Positions 1 to 8,833 of a DNA stretch of 64,000 nucleotides are shown here, piece by piece. The stretch is from assembly GCA_020687605.1 (NCBI GenBank), contig JAJEQY010000004.1, positions 1 through 64,000 on the forward strand. The letters are read 5' to 3'. The position numbers and the translations under genes are program-made. The DNA comes from Intestinimonas aquisgranensis. Its GTDB lineage: Bacteria > Bacillota > Clostridia > Oscillospirales > Oscillospiraceae. The notes beneath the pieces are model-generated. The model was given only the letters and a program-made list of their open reading frames with translations. It was not told the origin of the DNA and did not search any database. Numbering within the stretch: position 1 is the first letter of the stretch; each line of letters opens with the position of its first letter.

Positions 1-68
1 TCTCCGCAGTCGTATGACCCGCTGCAACACGGTTGACTGTTCCGTGGGCGTCTGTATTTGGCGATGGC

Positions 69-551
69 TCAGCCCTCGGGCTGCCAGCCCTTGCACACGT
101 CGATCCAGCCGGCGCTGCCGGAACACTCCTCCAGCTCGGGGAGAGAGAGTTCCACGGCGGAGTTGGCACTGCCGGCGGCGGGATAGACAATGTCGAAACG
201 CTTGAGGGAGATGTCCAGATAGGTGGTGACGTTGGGGTGCTCAATGGCGAAGGGGCACACGCCGCCGATGATGTCCCCGGTGAACTCCAGCACCTGCTCA
301 GGGCTGAGCATGGTGGCCTTGTGGTGGAACTGGGCCTTGAACTTGCTGTTGTCGATCTTGGCGTCGCCGGCACAGACGATGAGCACGGCGCCGTCCTCAT
401 GGACAAAGGAGAGGGTCTTGCCGATGCGGGCGCCCTCACAGCCCACGGCCTGGGCGGCCAACTCCACAGTGGCGCTGGACACATCGAATTCCCGGATACG
501 GTCCTCCATGCCCCTGGCGCGGAAGAAAGCCCGGACCTTCTCAATGGCCAT
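69..551 (-). CDS. YbaK/ProX-type aminoacyl-tRNA deacylase
   Basis: 160-aa single-domain protein of the YbaK/EbsC/ProX superfamily, whose members hydrolyse mischarged tRNAs (for example Cys- or Ala-tRNA-Pro) in trans. The family pattern is visible as a lysine in the segment IGKTLSFV near residue 45, a central stretch with KFKAQF, and a glycine-rich GDIIGGVCPF motif around residues 91-100. Length matches free-standing family members. ATG at 551 lies one base after the stop of the thioesterase gene, so the two are translationally coupled. The exact tRNA substrate cannot be read from sequence. Confidence 0.85.
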   Translation of the reverse strand: MAIEKVRAFFRARGMEDRIREFDVSSATVELAAQAVGCEGARIGKTLSFVHEDGAVLIVCAGDAKIDNSKFKAQFHHKATMLSPEQVLEFTGDIIGGVCPFAIEHPNVTTYLDISLKRFDIVYPAAGSANSAVELSLPELEECSGSAGWIDVCKGWQPEG

Positions 552-552
552 C

Positions 553-951
553 TCAGCGGCCCTCTTTCTTCTTCTCGGTCTTGGCCAGGAAGCGGTCCAC
601 GGTGATGATGAAGCGGTTGTGGGTGCCCTTGCCGATGATGACGCCGGCCTCGTCGTAGGCGGTGACGGAGAAGGTGAGAGCCTTGCCGTCCACAGCGGTG
701 ACCTCGGCCTCCGCCCACACCTTCATACCGATAGGGGTAGCGGAGTCGTGGGAGACATCCAGATGGGTGCCCACGGAGCCCTGGCCCTCCTCCATGTAGG
801 GGGTGAGCGCGTTGACGGCGGCATTTTCCATAAGGGCCACCATATAGGGGGTGGCAAAAACGGGCACCAGGCCGGAGCCCACAGCGGCGGCGGTATTCTG
901 CTCAGTGACGACGGTCTCGGCGCGGCCTTTGGCGCCAACTTCAATAGACAT
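553..951 (-). CDS. Hot-dog fold thioesterase, FlK-like
   Basis: 132-aa protein resembling the fluoroacetyl-CoA-thioesterase (FlK)-like branch of hot-dog thioesterases. The family signature is seen as TPYMVALMENAA (Thr34, Glu42) followed by THLDVSH (His63/His68), the positions expected for a Thr-Glu-His active site. The start at 951 was chosen because it follows AAAGGAGG at good spacing; upstream in-frame codons read through the potD terminator. Probably clears an acyl-CoA by hydrolysis in the cytoplasm. Has its own promoter and shares a transcript with the YbaK-like gene. The acyl substrate is unknown, and fluoroacetyl-CoA itself is unlikely. Confidence 0.8.
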   Translation of the reverse strand: MSIEVGAKGRAETVVTEQNTAAAVGSGLVPVFATPYMVALMENAAVNALTPYMEEGQGSVGTHLDVSHDSATPIGMKVWAEAEVTAVDGKALTFSVTAYDEAGVIIGKGTHNRFIITVDRFLAKTEKKKEGR

Positions 952-986
952 GGGAGATTCCTCCTTTGTATCTGAAATATAAAAAC

Positions 987-1015
987 AGTGTACCTCATTG
1001 CATGGCATTTGGCAA
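987..1015 (-). promoter_or_regulatory. Sigma-A promoter for thioesterase-ybaK
   Basis: On the minus strand TTGCCA (1010-1015), a 17-base spacer and TACACT (987-992), 36 bases upstream of the thioesterase start and just past the potD terminator. Confidence 0.6.
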
Positions 1016-1017
1016 GT

Positions 1018-1045
1018 AAAAAAGAGACATTCCGAGGAATGTCTC
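1018..1045 (-). terminator. Intrinsic terminator after potD
   Basis: Nine-base stem GAGACATTC (1024-1032) / GAATGTCTC (1037-1045) with a four-base loop, followed on the minus strand by six Ts (1018-1023). Ends the potABCD transcript. Confidence 0.85.
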
Positions 1046-1066
1046 CTTTGCGTGTGAGAGGTCGGC

Positions 1067-2203
1067 TCAGAGGCCCAGCTCGATCCACAGATCGTTGTAG
1101 AGGGTGCGGGTGGCCTCGGGGAGGACCAGGTAGGACTCGCAGCGGTCCAGCACCTCCTGAGGAGCGGCCATGATCTCATAGAGCTCCATGTCCAGGGGCT
1201 CGCCGTAGGTTTCCTCATAGTAGGCGGGGTACTGCTCCAGGGCTTCGGTATTGGGGGAGGCGTACCAGATGTAGTCCATGTTGGCCAGGTTGGCCTCGGT
1301 GGAGGCCAGGAAGTTGATCCACTCGTGGGCCTCGTCCACGTTCTGGGCGTCCTTGAGGATGCACATGGCGTCCACGAACCAGTTGGAGCCCTCCTCGGGG
1401 ACCACGTAGGCCAGGTCGGGGTTGTTCTCCAGCATGGTCAGGTAATCGCCGGCGTAGTAGGTGGCGATGGCGGCGTTGCCCTGCTCCATCTTCTGGAACA
1501 CCTCGTCCATGACCTTGCCCTGATAGACACCCTTGGACACGGCGTCGGAGAGGAGCTGGAAGGCCTCACGGATCTGAGCCTCATCGGTGGTGTTCACGGA
1601 GTAGCCCAGGTAGTAGAGGGCCATACCCAGGGCGTCCCGGGAATTGTTGATGAGGAGCACGTCACCGGCGTACTTCTCATCGAACATGGCGCTCCAGCTG
1701 GTGATGGGCTCATCCACCATGGTGGTGTTGTAGATGATGCCCAGGGTGCCCCAGGTGTAGGGGACGGTGTAGAGGTTCTCGGGGTCGTAGGACAGGTTCT
1801 TGAAGCGGTCGTCGATCTTTTCAAAGTTGGGGATCTTGCTGTAATCCAGGGGCTGGAGCATATCCTCCTCGATGAGCTGGGAGATCATATAGTCAGAGGG
1901 GCAGATGACATCATAGTTGGCGCCGCCGCTCTTGAGCAGGGAGTACAGGGCTTCGTTGCTCTCAGCGGTCTGATAGTTGACCTTGATTCCCGTCTCCTCC
2001 TCGAATTGAGTGATCAGGTCCTCGTCGATGTATTCGCCCCAGTTGCACACATTGAGCACGCGGTCGCCTGTATTGGCGCTGCCTTCACTGCCGCTGCTGA
2101 CTGGCGTACTGGTGTCGGTGCTCACTTGCTCCACGGAGCAGCCAGTCAGGAACAGGCCCATCGCCAGGGAGCCGGCGAGGGTCAAGGCTACGATTCTCTT
2201 CAA
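1067..2203 (-). CDS. potD: Polyamine ABC importer, substrate-binding lipoprotein PotD
   Basis: 378-aa spermidine/putrescine-binding protein. Residues 1-22 form a lipoprotein signal peptide with lipobox LTGC (Cys22), so it should be anchored outside the membrane. The mature part begins with the typical NWGEYID motif, with GIKVNYQ and the PSDYMI and YTWGTLGI segments of PotD/PotF folds. Last gene of potABCD, 60 bases after potC, and followed by a strong terminator. ATG 2203 follows a GGAGGAATGATC-type site. Spermidine versus putrescine preference cannot be decided here. Confidence 0.95.
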   Translation of the reverse strand: MKRIVALTLAGSLAMGLFLTGCSVEQVSTDTSTPVSSGSEGSANTGDRVLNVCNWGEYIDEDLITQFEEETGIKVNYQTAESNEALYSLLKSGGANYDVICPSDYMISQLIEEDMLQPLDYSKIPNFEKIDDRFKNLSYDPENLYTVPYTWGTLGIIYNTTMVDEPITSWSAMFDEKYAGDVLLINNSRDALGMALYYLGYSVNTTDEAQIREAFQLLSDAVSKGVYQGKVMDEVFQKMEQGNAAIATYYAGDYLTMLENNPDLAYVVPEEGSNWFVDAMCILKDAQNVDEAHEWINFLASTEANLANMDYIWYASPNTEALEQYPAYYEETYGEPLDMELYEIMAAPQEVLDRCESYLVLPEATRTLYNDLWIELGL

Positions 2204-2263
2204 TTGATCATTCCTCCAGTTGAATAGGTGATATTATCTTCAGGCCCCTTGGGCCAAAAGACC

Positions 2264-3154
2264 TCAGTCGAACCGCTGCGCGGCGGCGGCCTTTTCCGCT
2301 CTGGCCTCCCGGACATTGACGATGACCAGCAGGGCCAGCACAGTAACGAAGAGCAGTGTGGACACGGCGTTGATCTCCGGGCTCACACGCTTCTTGGTCA
2401 TGCCGTAGATGGCCATGGCCAGGGTAGAGGTGGCGGAGCCGGCGGTGAAGTAGGAGATGACGAAGTCGTCCACGCTCATGGTGAAGGCGATGAGGGCGCC
2501 GGAGACGATACCGGGCATGATCTCGGGCAGGATGACCTTCCAGAAGGCCTGGAACCAGGTGCAGCCCAGATCCTGAGCGGCGTCCACCAGATTCTTGTCC
2601 ATCTGACGCAGCTTGGGGCCCACCGACAGGATGACATAGGGGATGTTGAAGGTGATGTGGGCGATGAGCAGGGTGTCGAAGCCCAGAGTGAGCCTGGGGA
2701 AGGTGACACGGTAGACCTCACCGAACAGGCTGAAGGTGATGCGGTAGTTTTCGGCAAACTCGTTCCAGAGGCCGAAGACCGCCACAAAGAGCAGGCACAG
2801 GCTGACGCCGGTGACGATGTCGGCGTTCATCATGGGGATGGAGTTCACCGTCATCAGGGGGTCACGCCACTGGCGGCGCATGGCGTAGAAGCCGATGGCG
2901 GCGAAGGTGCCGGCCACGGTGGCGATGGCGGTGGCCAGCAGGGAGACCAGCAGGGTGGTGTAAATGCTCTGCATGATGAGCCGGTCCTGGAAGAGTTCTA
3001 CATACCAGCGGAGGGAAAAGCCCTTCCAGACCACGCTGCTGTTGCCGGAGTTAAAAGAGAAGACGATGAGCAGGAAGATGGGGGCATACAGAAAGAGAAA
3101 GACCAGGCCCATGAACAGCCGGTTCATGAAGCCGTTTTTCTTTTGCAGACTCAT
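2264..3154 (-). CDS. potC: Polyamine ABC importer permease PotC
   Basis: 296-aa membrane permease (BPD_transp_1 family). It has about six transmembrane segments, beginning with a hydrophobic helix after the short basic N-terminus, and the EAA cytoplasmic loop that contacts the ATPase (AAQDLGCTWFQAFWKVILPEIMPGI). The ATG at 3154 overlaps the potB stop in an ATGA, which fixes the start. A longer reading frame upstream lies inside potB and was not used. Works with PotB as the membrane channel. Confidence 0.93.
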   Translation of the reverse strand: MSLQKKNGFMNRLFMGLVFLFLYAPIFLLIVFSFNSGNSSVVWKGFSLRWYVELFQDRLIMQSIYTTLLVSLLATAIATVAGTFAAIGFYAMRRQWRDPLMTVNSIPMMNADIVTGVSLCLLFVAVFGLWNEFAENYRITFSLFGEVYRVTFPRLTLGFDTLLIAHITFNIPYVILSVGPKLRQMDKNLVDAAQDLGCTWFQAFWKVILPEIMPGIVSGALIAFTMSVDDFVISYFTAGSATSTLAMAIYGMTKKRVSPEINAVSTLLFVTVLALLVIVNVREARAEKAAAAQRFD

Positions 3155-3994
3155 AGCATCACCGCCTGTTCCTCGCCCTCGCCGAAGTGGTTCATGACCC
3201 ACATGCAGACGATGACGATGAGCATCATCACCAGGGCGATGGCGCTGCCCAGGTGGGGGTTATAGGCTCCGCCCAAGAACTGCTGCTCGATGAGGTCGCC
3301 CAGCAGCATCTGGGTGCCGCCGCCCAGCAGGCGGGAGATGGCGAAGGTGGACACCGAGGGGACGAACACCATGGTCACGCCGGAGAGGATACCGGGGAGG
3401 GACAGGGGGAAGATGACCTTCCGGAAGACGGCGGTAGAGTTGGCCCCCAGGTCCCGGGCAGCCTCCAGCAGGGAATTGTCCAGCTTGACAATGACCGAGT
3501 AGATGGGCAGGATCATGAAGGGCAGATAGTTGTAGACCATGCCCAGCACCACGGCGCCCTGGGTGCCGATCATATGGAAGTATTGGATATTCGTGCCGAA
3601 GATGGAGTTGATGAGGTCAAAGAGACCGATGGCAGAGAAGAACTGGTTGATGAGGCCGTTTTTCTCCAGAATGGACATCCAGGAGTAGGTCCGCAGCAGG
3701 AAGTTGACCCACATGGGGAGCATAATGAGCATCATGCCCACCCGCTGGAACCGGGGCCCCTCTTTGGCCATGATATAGGAAAGGGGGTAGCCGATGAGGA
3801 GACAGACAAAGGTAGCGATGATGGCCAGCTTGAAGGAGCGGGTAAAGATGACGGTATAGGTCCCCATCCGGGCAAAATTGTCCAGGGTGAAGCCGCCGCT
3901 GGCGGTGCTGAAGGCGTAGATGACCACCATGATGATGGGGGCTACCACAAAGAGGGCCATCCAGACCACATAGGGGATGGCCAGGAGGGGGCGC

Positions 3995-4008
<14 letters not shown>
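3151..4008 (-). CDS. potB: Polyamine ABC importer permease PotB
   Basis: 285-aa integral membrane permease, partner of PotC. The EAA loop is visible (LLEAARDLGANSTAVFRKVIFP), and six hydrophobic helices are predicted by eye. ATG at 4008 was chosen because MKKSKRPLLAIPYV gives a normal basic N-terminus; it overlaps the end of potA by 14 bases, consistent with coupled translation of a single operon. Confidence 0.93.
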
Positions 4009-5200
<1,192 letters not shown>

Positions 5201-5255
5201 TTATCACCCTCCTCTCCAAATGATGGCCAGATTCCGACGGAAAATGGCAAGGTAC

Positions 5256-5284
5256 AATATATAATGTCTCCCCTGAAATGTCAA
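5256..5284 (-). promoter_or_regulatory. Sigma-A promoter for potABCD
   Basis: Minus strand TTGACA (5279-5284), 17-base spacer, TATATT (5256-5261), about 50 bases upstream of potA. Near-consensus, so the importer is probably well expressed. No clear operator was seen. Confidence 0.8.
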
Positions 5285-5300
5285 TGGATTTCCCGCAATT

Positions 5301-6281
5301 TTACAGGGTATTTTTCCGGGGCTGACGGGGGAAATATTCCTCTACAAAATCCACCTGCTCCACCTGCCAGCTTTTCCCGTTTAAGGGCTCCAGAACGCCG
5401 GCGTCGGTGGTGAAGGAAAAGACCAGTTTATAGGACCAGAGCGCCTGGAACTTCCGGTCATAGCGCTTGTTGTCACGGTTGCGGCCGTACTTGCCGTCGC
5501 CCAGGAGGGGGTGGCCGGCAGCGGCAAACTGGGCCCGGATCTGATGGGTGCGGCCGGTGATGAGCTCGCACTCCACCAGGGAGAGCCCATTCTGCACCTT
5601 CAGCGTCTTATAAAGGGTGACGGCGGTCCGACCGCCGGGCACCGGCGTCTTGTGGACGGTGACCTGGTTTTTGCTCTCGTCCTTGGAGAGAAAGCCCTCC
5701 AGCTTGCCCTCGGGCGGGTTCATGCGGCCGTGAATGGCGCACAGATAATACTTTTCGATCTCCCGGTCCTTGATCTTCTGATTCATGATGCGCAGGGCCT
5801 CGGCGGTCTTGGCGGCGATGACGATGCCGCCGGTATTCCGGTCGATGCGGTTGCACAGAGCGGGGGTAAAGGAGTGCTCCTGACGGGGGTCCCACTCCCT
5901 TTTTTGATAAAGGTAGGCCTGGATGTGGGTGATGAGGGTGTTGACGTACTCCCCCTGGTCGGGGTGGACCAGCAGGCCGGGGCGCTTGTTCACCAGAAGG
6001 ATGTGCTCGTCCTCGTAGACGATGTCCAGCTGGGGCTTGAAGACGGAGAGGAAGGCGTTTTCAGGGGCGGGGGCGTCAAAGAACTCGTCGTTGATATAGA
6101 GCTGAAGCACATCGCCCACCGCCAGACGGGTGTCACGCTTGGCACCCTTTCCGTTGAGCTTCACGCGCTTGAGGCGGATGTATTTCTGGGCCAGGGGAGC
6201 GGGGAGGAGGGGCAGGGTCTTGCCCAGCCAGCGGTCCAAACGCTGCCCGGCGTCGTTTTTTGTCACGGTAAACTCTCTCAT
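5301..6281 (-). CDS. RluA-family pseudouridine synthase
   Basis: 326-aa RNA pseudouridine synthase of the RluA/C/D family. An S4 RNA-binding domain fills roughly residues 1-70 (GQRLDRWLGK, RVKLNGK). The catalytic domain carries the conserved NRIDRNTGG motif (the family HRLDRxTSG box) with its catalytic aspartate, and later GRTHQIRAQFAAAGHPLLGD. Modifies uridines in rRNA or tRNA in the cytoplasm; the exact target base cannot be assigned. ATG at 6281 follows GGGAGG. Stands between the potA promoter and a divergent ribosomal-protein unit. Confidence 0.9.
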   Translation of the reverse strand: MREFTVTKNDAGQRLDRWLGKTLPLLPAPLAQKYIRLKRVKLNGKGAKRDTRLAVGDVLQLYINDEFFDAPAPENAFLSVFKPQLDIVYEDEHILLVNKRPGLLVHPDQGEYVNTLITHIQAYLYQKREWDPRQEHSFTPALCNRIDRNTGGIVIAAKTAEALRIMNQKIKDREIEKYYLCAIHGRMNPPEGKLEGFLSKDESKNQVTVHKTPVPGGRTAVTLYKTLKVQNGLSLVECELITGRTHQIRAQFAAAGHPLLGDGKYGRNRDNKRYDRKFQALWSYKLVFSFTTDAGVLEPLNGKSWQVEQVDFVEEYFPRQPRKNTL

Positions 6282-6348
6282 TGGGACCTCCCGGTTGTGG
6301 TAGTTGCATACACTCTATCATATTTTAGAAAAAAAGTGAAGAAAGTAT

Positions 6349-6377
6349 TTGACATTGACAGAACTCTTGACTATAAT
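6349..6377 (+). promoter_or_regulatory. Consensus sigma-A promoter for yceD-rpmF
   Basis: TTGACA (6349-6354), exactly 17 bases, TATAAT (6372-6377): a perfect consensus promoter 29 bases before the DUF177 start. A second TTGACA follows directly (6355-6360) but is badly spaced. Confidence 0.92.
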
Positions 6378-6406
6378 ATTTGTCGTGCCATTATGCGAGG
6401 TGTGCC

Positions 6407-6916
6407 ATGCGACTGAACCTGAAAAACATCATCAACGTGCCCGGAGGCGTGTGCCCCTTCTCCTACGAGTTGGATCTCTCCGACCTGGAGTTCGGCGGCG
6501 CCCACCCCATCGACCAGCCGGTCCGGGTGACCGGACAGGTCCGCAACATGGCGGGTGCGCTGGTGCTGGAGGGAACGGCCGCCACCACGCTCCATCTTGT
6601 CTGTGACCGGTGCGCCAAACCGTTCGCCCGGGAGAAGACGGTCCGCTTGGAAACGCTGCTGGCCCAGGAGCTGGCCGACGAGCGGAGCGACGACGAGATC
6701 GTCCTGCTGGACGGAGATGAGGTGGATCTGGACGACGTGGCTACCACGGCGTTCGTCCTCGCAATGGATAGCAAGAACCTCTGCTCAGAGGACTGCAAGG
6801 GCATCTGTCCCGGGTGCGGCGTTGACCTCAACGTGGAAGCATGCCGGTGCAAGCCCGAGGTAGACCCCCGGCTGGCAGTGCTTGCCAAGCTTTTGGAGGA
6901 CAAAGAGAGCGAGTAA
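6407..6916 (+). CDS. DUF177 (YceD) protein
   Basis: 169-aa DUF177/YceD-family protein. This family is almost always encoded directly upstream of rpmF and is linked to 23S rRNA accumulation or ribosome assembly. Cysteines in LVCDRCAKPF and in the C-terminal LCSEDCKGICPGCG segment look like a metal-binding arrangement. ATG 6407 was taken because MRLNLKNI is the usual family N-terminus and a GCGAGG site precedes it; the GTG codons further up lie in the promoter region. Co-transcribed with rpmF 41 bases downstream. Confidence 0.88.
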   Translation: MRLNLKNIINVPGGVCPFSYELDLSDLEFGGAHPIDQPVRVTGQVRNMAGALVLEGTAATTLHLVCDRCAKPFAREKTVRLETLLAQELADERSDDEIVLLDGDEVDLDDVATTAFVLAMDSKNLCSEDCKGICPGCGVDLNVEACRCKPEVDPRLAVLAKLLEDKESE

Positions 6917-6957
6917 ACTAGCAGTACCCGCGCAGGGTATTCAAGGAGGTGTCACAG

Positions 6958-7158
6958 ATGGCAGTCCCTAAGTCTAAAGTATCCAAGCAGCGTCGGAACA
7001 AGCGCCGGAGCTCCGTGTGGAAGCTGGAGACCCCCGGTCTCAACAAGTGCCCCAAGTGCGGCGCTTACCGCCTGCCCCACCGGCTGTGCAAGTCCTGCAT
7101 GACTTACAATGGCCGTGAGTTCGGCAAGGTCGAGGCCACCGAGTCCAAGGCCAACTAA
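6958..7158 (+). CDS. rpmF: 50S ribosomal protein L32
   Basis: 66-aa ribosomal protein bL32, starting MAVPKSKVSKQRRN after a perfect AAGGAGGT (6943-6950). The zinc-finger form is present: CPKCG and LCKSC give four cysteines, so this is the zinc-containing paralogue type. Follows the YceD gene as in most Firmicutes and is ended by a strong hairpin. Confidence 0.97.
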   Translation: MAVPKSKVSKQRRNKRRSSVWKLETPGLNKCPKCGAYRLPHRLCKSCMTYNGREFGKVEATESKAN

Positions 7159-7160
7159 AC

Positions 7161-7203
7161 AGGCAAAAAGAAATGAGGGGGCAACCCCTCTTTCTTTTTG
7201 CCT
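7161..7203 (+). terminator. Intrinsic terminator after rpmF
   Basis: Long stem: AGGCAAAAAGAAA with GAGGGG (7161-7180) pairs with CCCCTC and TTTCTTTTTGCCT (7185-7203) across a GCAA-type loop. The T-rich right arm makes it a typical terminator, possibly active in both directions. Confidence 0.8.
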
Positions 7204-7354
7204 TGAAAGGCATGGAGGAAAAAACTCCCGTCCCCTCGGAGAGCGGAGGGGGGCCTCCGGGGGGAACTGGTTCCACCCGGAAGAGCCGGGCGCGAAGCGC
7301 TAAACATTTCCCGCAGGAAATGTCCGGCTCGTGACCCCTCTTTCTTTTTGCCCT
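7161..7354. repeat. Structured intergenic element with inverted ends
   Basis: The left arm 7161-7180 recurs as an inverted copy at 7335-7354 (one-base difference over about 19), and the 18-base string CCCCTCTTTCTTTTTGCC is present as a direct repeat at 7185-7202 and 7336-7353. Between them lie several hairpins: CCGGGGGGAAC/GTTCCACCCGG (7257-7280), GCGC-GAA-GCGC (7290-7300) and ACATTTCC/GGAAATGT (7304-7323). An outer GAGCCGG/CCGGCTC (7283-7289/7324-7330) encloses the last two. It may be a REP- or MITE-like repeat. No believable protein is encoded here. Confidence 0.5.
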
Positions 7355-7437
7355 TCTGCAAGAAGAGATGCTTTCCCCTTCCATTTTGCCCGCAATTCGG
7401 GTACAATAAGACGAGTAATGAATGAGGAAGTGAGCCT

Positions 7438-8805
7438 GTGAGCACGAAAATACGTTCGGTGGACAGTGGCAGCCCGGCGGAGCGGGCAGGTGTCCGCCCG
7501 GGGGAGACCCTGCTGGAGATCAGCGGCCACCGGGTGGTGGACGTGCTGGACTATAAATTTTACGGCTATGACGCCAGGCTCACCCTGACGCTCCAAGGGG
7601 AGGACGGCCAGCGGCGGACGTTGAAGCTCCGGAAGGAGGAAGGGGAGGACCTGGGCCTCAATTTTGAGACCTACCTCATGGACCGGGCCCGCTCCTGCGC
7701 CAACCAGTGCATCTTCTGCTTTGTGGACCAGATGCCGCCTGGAATGCGTAAGACCCTCTATTTTAAGGATGACGACGCCCGTCTTTCCTTCCTCTTGGGC
7801 AACTATATCACCCTCACCAACCTCTCTCAGCGGGAAATCCAGCGGATCTGCGACCTGCGGGTGAGCCCGGTAAACATCTCCGTCCACGCCACCGATCCGG
7901 AGCTGCGCACCGCCATGCTGAAAAATCCCAGGGCGGGGGAGTGCCTGGACGTCATGAAGCGTCTGGCGGCGGCGGGGATCGAGATGAACTGCCAGGTGGT
8001 GGCCTGCCCCGGCGTCAACGACGGCCCCGCCCTGGACCGCACCCTCCGGGAGCTGGGAGAGCTCTATCCCCAGGTGAACAGCGTAGCGGTGGTGCCGGTT
8101 GGAGTGACCAAATTCCGGGAGGGACTGTGCCATATCGAGCCCTATACTCCGACGCAGGCCGCCGCCCTCATTGACCAGGTGGAGGCCTTCGGACGGGCTT
8201 TCCAGGCAGAACATGGCACTGCCTTGGCCTGGTGCTCCGATGAGTTCTACCTCATTGCCGGCCGGAAGCTGCCGGAAAAGTCCTATTATGAGGATATGGC
8301 CCAGCTGGAAAACGGTGTTGGAATGCTGCGGCTGCTGCTGAGCCAGGCGGCCATGGCCCTGGAGGACCAGGACCCTGAGGCCGTACCCCCTGCCTTTTCG
8401 GTGGCGACTGGTGTGTCAGCGGCGCCTTTTGTGCAGGAAATCGTTGACATGTGCGGGGAAAAATGCGATAAAATAAGAGGAAAGGTCTATCCGATCCGCA
8501 ATCGCTTTTTCGGCGAGACCATCACGGTGTCCGGCCTCATCACCGGCACCGACCTGGTGGAGCAGCTCAAGGGGGCGGAGCTGGGGGAGCGGCTGTATAT
8601 CCCCGCAAACATGCTCCGGTCCGGGGAGCGGGTCTTCCTGGACGACATGACCGTGGAGGAGGCACAGGATGCCCTGGGCGTCCCCATCATCCCCCTGGAC
8701 GAGGAGAGCGGCTTCGATCTGGTGGATGCCATCTTCGGCCTGCCGGTGGAGCACACCGGCTCTGTCCTCCCGCCGGAGGAGGAGTATTACCGCTATAACC
8801 CGTAA
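7438..8805 (+). CDS. DUF512 radical SAM protein with PDZ domain
   Basis: 455-aa protein. An N-terminal PDZ-like domain (about residues 5-60, SPAERAGVRPGE) precedes a radical SAM domain with the cluster motif C87-x3-C91-x2-C94 (CANQCIFC), followed by the DUF512 C-terminal region. The family is widespread in Clostridia just upstream of der, as here, and its reaction is unknown; iron-sulfur and SAM dependence follows from the motif. GTG at 7438 follows a GAGGAAG site. Eight residues upstream no better start is seen. First gene of a run with der, plsY and gpsA. Confidence 0.88.
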   Translation: MSTKIRSVDSGSPAERAGVRPGETLLEISGHRVVDVLDYKFYGYDARLTLTLQGEDGQRRTLKLRKEEGEDLGLNFETYLMDRARSCANQCIFCFVDQMPPGMRKTLYFKDDDARLSFLLGNYITLTNLSQREIQRICDLRVSPVNISVHATDPELRTAMLKNPRAGECLDVMKRLAAAGIEMNCQVVACPGVNDGPALDRTLRELGELYPQVNSVAVVPVGVTKFREGLCHIEPYTPTQAAALIDQVEAFGRAFQAEHGTALAWCSDEFYLIAGRKLPEKSYYEDMAQLENGVGMLRLLLSQAAMALEDQDPEAVPPAFSVATGVSAAPFVQEIVDMCGEKCDKIRGKVYPIRNRFFGETITVSGLITGTDLVEQLKGAELGERLYIPANMLRSGERVFLDDMTVEEAQDALGVPIIPLDEESGFDLVDAIFGLPVEHTGSVLPPEEEYYRYNP

Positions 8806-8833
8806 GGAGTATCATAGAAAGGATGTGCCGCCA

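Noticed and set aside
1325..2227. Long open frame antisense to potD
   Set aside because: Glycine/valine-rich shadow of a GC-rich gene; no ribosome binding site and no family resemblance. The same applies to most long antisense frames here, for example 43998-46184 and 54488-56596.
6355..6360. Second TTGACA as an alternative -35 before the YceD gene
   Set aside because: Only 11 bases from TATAAT; the first TTGACA gives a perfect 17-base spacer.
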